Shown piece after piece: positions 20,414-30,531 of a stretch of 64,000 nt of DNA. A program made the position numbers and the translations under genes. Where the stretch lies: the NCBI RefSeq assembly GCF_947179165.1, contig NC_077245.1, positions 201,001 to 265,000 of the forward strand, written 5' to 3'. Origin of the DNA: Solanum dulcamara. Taxonomy: Eukaryota > Streptophyta > Magnoliopsida > Solanales > Solanaceae. Position 1 is the stretch's first letter. Each line of letters starts with the position of its first letter. The notes beneath the pieces are model-generated. The model saw only the letters and a list, made by a program, of their open reading frames with translations. It was not told the origin of the DNA and did no database searches.

Positions 20414-22473
20414 ATGGTCGATAACATCGATGATATCATCAAATGGGACGATGTAGATCACATCTTCCACAACGTTCTAGACAATCCCACCGACGATCTA
20501 TTCACTCTTCATGATTCGCCGCCACCGACATTCCAGCAGATCGAGCAGCTTCTTATGAACGATGATGATGTCGGTTTTGTTTCTTTCGAAGAGGCGGCTG
20601 ATCCTCAATTTGCTGCCGACTTTCTCTCCGACGTGCTCGTCGATTCCCCTCTTCAACCCGATCATTCTACCTCTGCTGAAGAAGCCATTGGATTCCTCGA
20701 TTCCAAGGTTTCTAGTGGATCCGAGGGCGATCAGGACAAGGAAAAGGTTTCTAGTGGATCCGAGGGCGATCAGGACAAGGACAAGGTTTCCCAGTCTCCC
20801 TCTGACAGTGCTGACGAACTAAACAAGGATGACCCCGTCGACAAGAAGCGCAAGAGGTACCTCTTTAAAAGTTCTGGCCTTTTTTGGTACTAGTTTATTT
20901 AATTTTTTTTTATAATTCTGCTAATTCAGATAATACTTCTGTTTGCTCGAAAGTCTTCTGCAAGCTCATGATTTACTAGTAGAAACAAATCCTAGTTTTG
21001 ATATCTTATTTAGTGCAGCTCATGCTTATTAAATTAAAAAAAAAGGTCTGATACTGCTTGAGGTAAATTATTGAAGTTGTGGATGATAACCAGAAAAATC
21101 CTTGCAGTTTTTGTGTATGCAAAAGCCAATATACATTGTGCCTTCTTAGTCAGCCAAATCGTGAACCAGTATTTCCAAGGAGTTCCTCTCTGTAAGATTG
21201 CCTTAATTTGACATCACACATTGATTCCGGTTAATTGTTGAGTCTGTATTAGCCATTCACTTTATAATTTGATTTGTGCTGTGTTAGAACATAGTGTTCA
21301 CTGTCTATTGATTATGAAACAAAAAATATGATTCTTTTTTCCAAAGACAGATTTGTTAATACATATTTTATCAAAGAACATGATGGTGCAACTTTTCCAT
21401 AAGTTTGCTATGAGACGTGAAAGAATGCTGAACTGTGCCAATATAAGCTACAGCACCTTCCTGGGGACCTGTGAGTAGTTGAAGCTGGGGACACACCACC
21501 AAGTAGGAAACTTTGCTGAACTGGTTCTGGACTTTTTCTTAGAAGAAGAAACCATGTTCTTAAAAGATTGCACTTAGTGTGATGTATATGTTATATTGAG
21601 GAAGAATGTGTAGTTCATCATGCTTAAAATTGCATATCATCATGTGCATTTATCTAGAGTGCTTTAATACATCCCTCTCCCCTTCTCTTTCAAGATGGTG
21701 ATAGGATTGCATTTATCTAATCTGTTATGTATATATCAGCTTAAAGAAATGTTAGTCACAAACTTAATTTTTGGTCTCCAGGCAATTGAGGAACAGAGAT
21801 GCAGCTGTGAGGTCACGAGAGAGGAAGAAGTTGTATGTTAGGGATCTTGAGTCGAAGAGTAGATACTTTGAATCAGAGTGCAAAAGGCTGGGGTTTGTTC
21901 TCCAGTGCTGTCTTGCTGAAAATCAAGCTTTACGTTTCTCTTTGCAGAATAGTAGTGCTAATGGTGTTTCTATGACCAAGCAGGAGTCTGCCGTGCTCTT
22001 GTTGGGTAAGTGCATAAGAAACATTCATGTCATTTGGCTAAAGTACATTCTTTATACCACTTTTTGCTGCAAAAATTTTCTGGACTTGGCTTTGGTTGAC
22101 GTTTGAAGCGAGAAAAGGACGGGTTTGTCTTGATATTTTTCTAGCTTGCCATGGTTATGTTGAATAGTAAGATTCATTATTTTCTCTCAAATGCCTACAT
22201 TAATAGATGCAATATGAATTTGCAGAATCCCTGCTGTTGGGTTCCCTGCTTTGGTTCCTGGGCATCACATGCCTGCTCATTCTACCCAGCCAAACCTGGT
22301 CCATTCCAGAAGAAAATCAGGGAAGCAGAAACCACGGGCTTCTGGTTCCAGTAAAGGAAGGAAAAAAGACTAGTCGGGTTTTGGTGTTCCTGTCCTTCAT
22401 GATGGGCAAAAGATGCAAAGCTTCAAGATCAAGGATGAAGTTCAACCTCCATTCTTTGGGAATTGTGATGTGA
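20414..22473 (+). CDS. BZIP60: ER-stress transcription factor bZIP60 (unspliced form, 3 exons)
   Basis: Exons 20414-20856, 21782-22005 and 22226-22473; 304 residues (Arabidopsis bZIP60 295). It is the plant counterpart of HAC1/XBP1: made as an ER-membrane protein and converted by IRE1 cleavage of its mRNA into a nuclear activator of chaperone genes. The N-terminus is acidic (WDDVDHIF, NDDDVGF). Residues about 98-123 hold two tandem copies of a 13-residue unit (KVSSGSEGDQDK plus E or D). The basic region has the bZIP signature N152-x7-R160 (NRDAAVRSR) followed by leucine heptads. A hydrophobic helix at about 224-243 (LLLGSLLWFLG...) is the membrane anchor, with a basic lumenal tail containing KRCKASRSRMKF as in Arabidopsis. 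The ATG at 20414 is the first in frame. The two IRE1 sites are listed separately; cutting there gives a 263-residue form without the anchor. Confidence 0.94.
20705..20785 (+). repeat. Two-copy 39-bp coding repeat in bZIP60
   Basis: The unit AAGGTTTCTAGTGGATCCGA... occurs twice, head to tail, with a 39-bp period. It encodes KVSSGSEGDQDK plus E or D in an acidic, probably unstructured segment ahead of the basic region. The near-identity at nucleotide level points to a recent in-frame duplication. Confidence 0.9.
21979..22373 (+). promoter_or_regulatory. IRE1 splice sites of bZIP60 and alternative C-terminus
   Basis: In the mature mRNA two hairpins carry the IRE1 loop consensus CNG|CNGN. Loop 1 is CUG|CCGU (cut after 21990), closed by AGGAGU/GCUCUU. 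Loop 2 is CUG|CUGU (cut after 22233), closed by GGAAUCC/GGGUUCC. The removed piece is 21991-22005 plus 22226-22233, exactly 23 nt, the size known for Arabidopsis bZIP60. Joining shifts the frame to one ending at TAG 22371-22373, which replaces the membrane anchor with a basic, NLS-like tail (HSRRKSGKQKPR and KGRKK). The ordinary intron 22006-22225 falls inside the 23-nt segment. Confidence 0.9.
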
Positions 22474-23830
22474 CTAGTTGTGATCAAATCCTTTCCCTTA
22501 GGTGGATCATGGTTCCTTTTGAGTTCTCTAGTTTGTATCAGAGACTCTGTATGTGTCTTGCTTCGACATCTGAAGGACGTAGTTTACTGTTATTAGTTAA
22601 TGACTTATGAGCTATATTTGGATCTATGCAACTTTTTTTAACAGTTCCAGCCGAAATTTGTTTAATCTTTATTTTGCTTTTCCTTTTCTCCATATATTTT
22701 TTACCTCATAGTGGTAGTTGGCTAGGCCACCAGATCATGCTACTTCCTAAATTTCCAGTACTATGAAATCATGTGAAGATGGATGATGTGATCTCTATTA
22801 ATTTGGAATAGCGTTTAGCATCTTGAAGCTTTGATGGTGGATCGAACCACCTTGTCTATAAGGTTGCAGACAGTGATCTGTTTCAGGAATTTCCCTTTTC
22901 TGAAGGGGGGGGGGGGGGGCTTGGGCAGTATAAAAGTAAGTTTGACAAAAGCGAATGTACTTAGGGGAGCATTTTCTGCAAATGTATGCACACCTTTCGT
23001 CCCTCTTGTGCGTGGGGGTAAGATATTAAACTGGGGGCGCTGTTGGAAAATTAAAATGGAAACTGGCTCCTGATGCCATAAGCAAAGTTAGTTGTCAAAT
23101 AAGAAAAAGCCCCTGAGAAAGTTTTGTCATTGTCCCAATTCCCCATCGAGAAGTTTGGTGAGGGTATTCTAGGTGAATATTTGCGGGACTGAATTTACGT
23201 AACTATCCTGAAGAGTATATTCCTTTGCGGATTCCTATCTGGATTTTATTAATATACTCAAACCTCTTGGCTCTCTCATTGGGGTGCAAGAAATTACTAT
23301 ACCAGAATTATTACTTCTTCTTTTTGCAGCAGAAATGATGATGATCGTGTTTTTATAGTTTTATGAATAAACAAATCATTGTGAAAGGAAAGGAGAAATC
23401 AAGTTACGTGGTAATAAATAAAACTTCAAACAGTTTCATAGTTGAGATAATACATTGAGAAATAAAATAGACAAATGTAACATAAAATATTGAAGAATGA
23501 AAAAGAAGTAATACAATTTGAGAGTAAGTTTTGAGGATCGATTTATGCATATTCCCTCCAACGCAACATACATACAGCATAAGGAGGGAGGGGTGTTTTC
23601 GTCATAGCAAAAAAAAGCCAATGGCTGTATTGTGATATTGTGGGGAAAGGAAGGGCATATACATGCACACAGAGTTAGAAACCCGGAAGGTAAAACTGGT
23701 TGCTGCGTTTGTTGGTTGTATCGCCCCACCCACACGGGTCCGTCCTATATAAACGGACGGAGGGACGGTCTTTGCAGAGTACTGACACATTATAGAAAGG
23801 AAAACACAAAAGTGAGTATATGCATTAAGA
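22474..23830. other. bZIP60 3' flank and PFP-alpha promoter region
   Basis: The bZIP60 3' UTR probably continues to about 22700. A 15-base G run lies at 22905-22919. About 23720-23830 should hold the PFP-alpha core promoter and leader (TATATAAACGG near 23745). Open frames on both strands here have no recognisable protein content. Confidence 0.5.
22905..22919 (+). repeat. G15 homopolymer
   Basis: Fifteen consecutive G residues between GAA and C. Such runs are uncommon in plant intergenic DNA, and their length is easily misread in sequencing. Confidence 0.95.
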
Positions 23831-26800
23831 ATGGATGCAGATTACGGCATACCTCGAGAACTCTCTGATTTGCAGAAGCTTCGATCTCAGTACCAGCCTG
23901 AACTTCCTCCTTGTCTTCAGGTACAACTCTTCTATCCATGTTGTATTTTTCCTTGCCTTTGCCACGCCCGCTCGTAACTAAGTTTATATATGTCAAACTC
24001 TTTTCTTTCTTTCTCTATATATCAATAATAGATCTAACCTGCTAGATCGATCACACTCTTTTCTATCGTCATAGCACCCTTTTCTTATATATTTATATCA
24101 CATGTGTTCTCTCTCCCATCAACCTTTGTTTGTTCAAGTTACAAGTAAATTGATCCACTATTTGAGAGAGTAAAATATAACTTGAGAAAGCACAGGACTT
24201 TCTACATTTGATATAAATATATTTTCCATTTTATTCTGAAAGATTTTACTGGACTTCACTATGCTCCTTGCAGCCGGCTGAAAAATCATGTCTTTACATT
24301 TTCATCTGAACCTCTTTACTTCAACTGAAGTAAACAACACATATAAACTGGCTTTGTTGCCTTTTTTGAAATAAATTATCAGGAAAAATTGCTGCTAAAC
24401 TTTGACAAAATAACACTTATAAGTTCCTCAGATGTTTGTCTGGCTATCCCCAGACATTCATTGGTGTCCAATTCTTGTAGTTAAATGCATCACCACTTCC
24501 TTTGATTGTTTACATTTAGGAATTTTATCTATGATATTTAGGGTCCATAAGCAATTTGTCCTTTAACGTTATTGCTTCAACATATTCAATCCTGACTGTA
24601 TTCCGAATTGCTCTGACTTATACAGGGCACTACTGTCCGGGTAGAACTCCGTGATGCAACCACTGCAGCAGATCCCATTGGTGAACGCACAATTAAACGG
24701 TTCTTCCCACACACTTATGGTCAGCCATTAGTCCATTTTCTTAGGGAAACTGCCAAGGTCCCTGATGCTCAGATAATTACTGAACATCCTGCAATTAGGT
24801 ATTGCGTTTGACGATTGCTTCATAATTGTGCAGTTTACTCACAAACTAGATCAGCATTGTGATCAGGAGATATTTTCTTACAAATTCTATGTTGAATTTA
24901 TTTTGGTTTATGGATCTACCTCTGTTTTCTTGATAACATTCCTTTTGTTTTGTCTGTGATTGAATTCCTTTTCTATTTACATCCTCAAAATCTTAACCCA
25001 AGGAAACTAATAGAAAATATTGGTATATGCATTAAAAGCTAATTCACATATAGGTTACAATACAATGAGTGTTATCCCTAATATCTTTGATAGGACTGAA
25101 AAATGTGCTCACTGATTATCCTCTTCTTTTCTTAGGGTTGGGGTGCTATTTTGTGGTAGACAATCTCCTGGAGGACACAATGTGATATGGGGTCTTCATG
25201 ATGCTCTTAAGGTTCACAACCCCAAAAATATCTTGCTTGGGCTTTTAGGTAAGCATTTCCTTAATGATTTTTCTGTAAGTTCTTTACGCATTTTTCATAG
25301 TTTTTCATTTGAGAACATTTTTATGACAATTATTGGGACGCTACAGTAATAGTTGACACAAGTGTCTATTTGCAAATCTACTTTACCACCATTACTATGA
25401 GTGTCTCTTTGCATGTGTCATGTTTAATATTTCGAGGTTTATGCCCTAATGTCGAACAACTTTTTTCCTGTCATGCTCTAATGTTTTCAGTTTTTAGAAA
25501 CTTGGTTCTCCTCATAGAAGGCTAATGTGTTGAAGATCTCTTTTCCAAATCTCAACAGGTGGTTCTGAAGGTTTATTTGCACAAAAAACTCTAGAGATCA
25601 CCGATGATGTTCTTGCTACCTATAAGAATCAAGGTAATTCACATCTGGATGAAGTTTGCTCTTTATATATTCGTTTTGCCTTTTTGCCTTATTTTTGTTG
25701 CCTTTTTCCTTATTAAGGTGGATATGACATGCTGGGACGGACAAAAGATCAGATTAGAACGACTGAGCAAGTAAATGCTGCAATGGCTGCATGCAAAGCT
25801 TTGAAATTGGATGGCCTTGTCATCATTGGAGGTATTGATACTTCTACAGTTATTAATGGTATATGATGAGCCTTCTAGTACACTATTCCACGTCATCTAA
25901 AGTCTAACAATTTGCATTGGTTTGAAGGAGTGACATCAAACACCGATGCTGCTCATCTGGCAGAAAAATTTGCAGAAACAAAATGCCCTACAAAAGTATG
26001 TGTTATTCCCATTGTGTCATGTAAAGCAATGAATATTCTATTCTATTTTTTCCTGCTTTAATCCAAACTTTGCATCTTATATCTGGCATATTGTCTTATT
26101 GCGTCAGTATCACACTAAATTAATGTCTTTATCTTGTTTAGGTGGTTGGTGTTCCTGTTACATTAAATGGGGATCTCAAGAACCAGTTTGTTGAAGCAAA
26201 TGTTGGTTTTGACACAATATGCAAGGTATTAATACAATCACCACATAGAATTAGCTCGTAACTAGCTTTCTTTTTTCCTTGAAATGCATTGCCGTGGAGA
26301 TTGTTCTTCTTCATCCCTTGATTGAGGGTGGATTTTTTGGTTTCTAGTGGGGCTGAGGGTTTGATTGGACCTACTGCTTCAATCTTCTTCTTCTTTCTTC
26401 TTGTTCTTTGTAGTGGAATTTCTGCTGGCATCTTTCCTCATTTGATGGTATATTCCCTTGGGTAGATGTAGGTTTTGCAGTGTTATATTGCACTTTCATT
26501 GACTTTAGATGGGGAATAGTTCTTCTCTCTCTTGGTGATGTTGTGCATGTTAATTGAGTAATACAAGCTTTGGAATAGCTGAGTTGTGTCTTTTGACTTC
26601 TTCATTTATGGAATTCTATCCAATTATGATAGATATCAGGGAAAAGCTAATTATATGTGGTTCCACCTCAGGTTAACTCCCAACTAATTAGCAATGTATG
26701 CACTGATGCACTCTCAGCTGAGAAGGTACCAACTCTATTCGTATCCTGAAATATTTTTCATTGCTGCATACAACATAGAATACTAATCTGGTAGTATGAA

Positions 26801-29608
26801 ATCCTGATGGAGGATTGTTCTCACTAGTTGATTATGATTTACAGCACATGTTTCTTGTTACACTTTTATTTTTGTCTATCTATTCACGTACTGTGGGGAT
26901 ATTTCCTTTTCAGTATTACTATTTCATCAGACTCATGGGGCGAAAGGCATCACATGTTGCATTAGAGTGCACTCTACAGTCACATCCTAATATGGTTAGT
27001 TTTATCTCTGAGATGATAAGCTGGTGCTGCAGCTCGGCTGTGGTGCTTCTTATATATTGCAAGTGTTCTTGCTTAAGAAATGTTGAGCGATCTTGCAGGT
27101 GATTCTTGGAGAGGAGGTAGCTGCATCAAAGCTTACTATTTTTGACATCACACAACAAATTTGTGATGCAGTTCAGGCTAGGGCTGAACATGGTATTGAA
27201 GTTACTAGGTCATCATTTTCCTTTAGAGTCATTTTTGAGTTTTCCGGTCAGCTGACTAAGGTTTTGCATTCAGATAAAAATCATGGTGTTATCCTGTTAC
27301 CCGAGGGGCTTATAGAAAGTATTCCTGAAGTATATGCTCTATTGCAGGTATGATGCAAAATAAATTGTTTAATATCTTAGCTGCATTCTAGGTCTCCTTC
27401 CTGGCACTGCTTCTTCACCCCCCCACCCCCCCAAAAAAAAGTCAGAACAGAGGTGCAAGATGATGCATCTTCCATGTTAAGTTTTTATTTCTAGTAAGCT
27501 TTGTTGGGATGTGGATTTGTTATGACATTGCCTTTTCTGATTGACTGTATGAATTCCAGGAAATTCATGGTTTACTCAGGCAAGGTGTTTCTGCTGATAA
27601 GATTTCCTCTCAACTATCACCATGGGCTTCTGCACTTTTCGAATTTTTGCCGCATTTTATCAGAAAGCAGGTGCAGTTTCTGTATGTGTCTAAATTGACT
27701 GACTGAATTTCATTAGGATAGTGCTTACATCCCTAGACTTGTGATTTTGCAGCTTCTCCTACACCCAGAATCAGATGACTCTGCTCAGCTATCACAGGTT
27801 ACTACACTTGCTGTTTGGACGGTGCTCCTTGATGATATATGAACTATTTATTAGTTGATTGTCTTTAATGCTTTCCTTACAGATTGAGACTGAGAAACTC
27901 ATAGCTCATCTCGTGGAAACAGAAATGAACAAGCGATTGGTAAGTTGATTAAATTAATTAAGTATGTCGCATCTAATGATTCTTTGGGATCTCTAACAAG
28001 TGATTGGAGAGTAAGACAGAAGTACAATGTCCCGCAAGGATTGAAGATGATGTTTGTGCAGATAAAGATATTTTGAAATATTCCGAGAGTTCTAGGAAGT
28101 TACTCAAATTGTCTCTTTCCTATTCATGGAAAAAATTACTACTTTTCTCTGTTCTGCTTGTTAACTTCAATGGGATGATGTATTATCTACATGGGTTCAA
28201 ACATCAGGTGGATAAATTTCCCCTTTGCACAAAATTTTAATATTCAGCAATTCTTTAGTTTTCCTCTGATGGAAATCAGTCCCTGACGATCAATGTTCTT
28301 TTCTCTTTTTATTTTCATCAAGATGCTTCTTGTTACTTTGCTTTGACAGACTAGTTGTAGGTGAGAGTTAAAAGGAAAAAGACTGCAGCTACATACTCTA
28401 AAGATACTTGCTCCCGATTTTTATGCATGACTGCCCTTTTACTTCTGTCACTTTACAGAAAGAAGGAACTTACAAAGGAAAGAAATTTAATGCTATTTGC
28501 CATTTCTTTGGTTATCAAGCACGGGGATCATTACCATCAAAGTTTGACTGTGACTATGCCTATGTAAGTTTTGCTGGAGTTACTATATCTTCTTTCTAAT
28601 CTGGATTTCAGATACATAATTCCGACAAAACCAAATGCAGGTACTTGGTCATATTTGCTACCATATTTTAGCTGCTGGTCTTAATGGTTACATGGCTACT
28701 GTGACCAACCTGAAGAATCCTGTCAACAAGTGGCATTGTGGTGCTGCCCCTATATCTGTAAGCAGCTTCTTTGAACTTTTCTGGAGATTCACCCTAAACT
28801 TCCACTTTTTTGAAGTTACGAATATCCAAAAATGATTTGCTCTGTTCACTGCTTCGTTACTGCAGGCAATGATGACTGTTAAGCGTTACGGTCGTGGTCC
28901 CGGTACAGCATCAATTGGAGTACCTGCTTTGCATCCTGCTACTGTGGATTTGAGGGGAAAATCATACGAGTATGTCAAATTTCTGACTTGTTGCTTATAT
29001 ATATATTTCTGACTTGTTGCTTATATATATATTTTTTCAGCTTAAAATGAATGGAACTGTTGAATTTCAAAAGATAGGAAGTAGTAGACATCAAATAAAA
29101 AGGAGATGCTTTTAAGAAGTGGCATTCTAAACATGCTTTTTGTATGTAAACTGCTGGAGAAATACTTATCCTCTTGCAGCACCTAATTTCTCTCTTCATT
29201 TTGGTGCAGGCTGTTGAGTCAAAATGCAACAAAGTTTTTGTTGGATGATGTTTATAGAAACCCAGGTCCCCTCCAATTTGATGGCCCTGGTGCAGATGCC
29301 AAGGCCGTTACCCTTTGTGTTGAAGACCAGGATTACATTGGCCGTATTAAGAAATTGCAGGAATACCTAGACAAGGTGCTGAATTTCGAAACAGCATCTC
29401 TTTTTACCAACTTCTGTTGGCTTATCCATTTAACATCTCATTTCTGACAGTCTTATGACATGCTTTGTTATTTTCTTTTCAGGTGCGTACAATTGTGAAG
29501 CCTGGTTGCTCACAAGACGTCCTGAAGGCTGCATTAAGTGCCATGGCTTCTGTGACTGACATTCTTTCTGTGATATCATCACCCTCAAGTGTGAGCACAC
29601 CATTTTAG
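23831..29608 (+). CDS. PFP-ALPHA: Pyrophosphate-fructose 6-phosphate 1-phosphotransferase, alpha (regulatory) subunit (19 exons)
   Basis: Exons: 23831-23920, 24626-24798, 25136-25248, 25559-25633, 25718-25831, 25928-25995, 26142-26225, 26672-26725, 26914-26994, 27099-27192, 27274-27347, 27560-27670, 27753-27797, 27883-27939, 28459-28563, 28641-28757, 28866-28969, 29210-29375 and 29483-29608. The product is 616 residues, the length known for potato PFP-alpha, and agrees with it almost throughout as I remember it. PFP interconverts fructose 6-phosphate plus PPi and fructose 1,6-bisphosphate in the cytosol. The alpha subunit confers activation by fructose 2,6-bisphosphate. Catalytic signatures are altered as expected for alpha: [10 protein letters not shown] where the beta subunit has GGDDSNT, and VTLNGDLKN with Asn where the catalytic subunit has the TIDGD aspartate. 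[14 protein letters not shown] and [11 protein letters not shown] are intact. The 81-nt intron between exons 10 and 11 has no in-frame stop and would add residues if retained. Confidence 0.97.
28981..29032 (+). repeat. 26-bp tandem duplication in PFP-alpha intron 17
   Basis: The unit TTCTGACTTGTTGCTTATAT plus ATATAT occurs twice in direct succession just after the exon 17 donor site. Intronic, with no effect on coding. Confidence 0.85.
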
Positions 29609-30531
29609 ATGAGAACTTATCATCTTTAAACATTGAAAAGATTTGGAGGAGCTCCTGCTTTGCTTGATCTAGATGCAGAGCCGTTAATAGATTGTGATAA
29701 TATCAATAGTTTTCCATCTTGGCGGCTGTTTGCTTAGTTGTTTTTGTGCATTTTTCGTTTTTCAATCTTGTAAAAGCCAAATAATGTTGAGCAGATTATA
29801 ATACTTTCTGAGAGTTTGCTGAGGGATCCAAATATTCCTGTGCGTTACTGTTACATACATATAGTCCTTCAAATCAATTTTCTTGATGACTAAATAGCGT
29901 TTAGACAGTATATTAAAAAATAGTATTCGTGTTTGGATATAAATTTTATATATAAAGTAAAAGTTGAAGATTTAGAAAACAATGGACATGAATATTATTT
30001 TATCTATGAAGCAAAAGTTGAAAATTTATGAGTGCAATCAGTATTTCACTTGAAATAGTCTTCAAGTACTTAAATATTTCATCAATATAAGTTTGTATGT
30101 ACTATTTACAGAAGGCTGTTTATTAACGTAGTTACAGGAAATCGTCCTAACATGGACGAGTAATCTGGAAGAGTTATTGTGAAAACACTACTACTTCAAT
30201 GGTTATTTGATGAGCAAAGCCCAATTGACATATTCTTCCTATGTTACATACCATTAAAAATAATCGTCAAAAACAAACTTATATATGCTAGAGGCTGTAG
30301 AACTTGCGGGAGTGTCCGCATTTGAAGTTACAATAGGAGGAATCATACAGAAATAGAAAAATGGTTGGCTCGAGAGCATAAAGATTATTATTCTGGTGGT
30401 GTATTTGAATTTGCAAAGTGGACATTGTCATCTTCTCTTCAATTTCAAAAAATCCACTGCCAGGCTAGGTTCTCTTCACTTCAACAAGTGGGATTACAAG
30501 TTCTCATTCCCTATATTTACATTTTTCAATC
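29609..30531. other. PFP-alpha 3' flank and PPR gene upstream region
   Basis: About the first 250 bp fit a 3' UTR. 29900-30120 is AT-rich with repeated AAGTAAAAGTTGAAGATT-like words, suggesting a decayed MITE without clear ends. The remainder should include the PPR promoter. No gene seen. Confidence 0.45.

Noticed and set aside
23436..23868. Overlapping frames on both strands upstream of PFP-alpha
   Set aside because: They have no protein-like composition or splice context, and they overlap the PFP-alpha promoter and exon 1.
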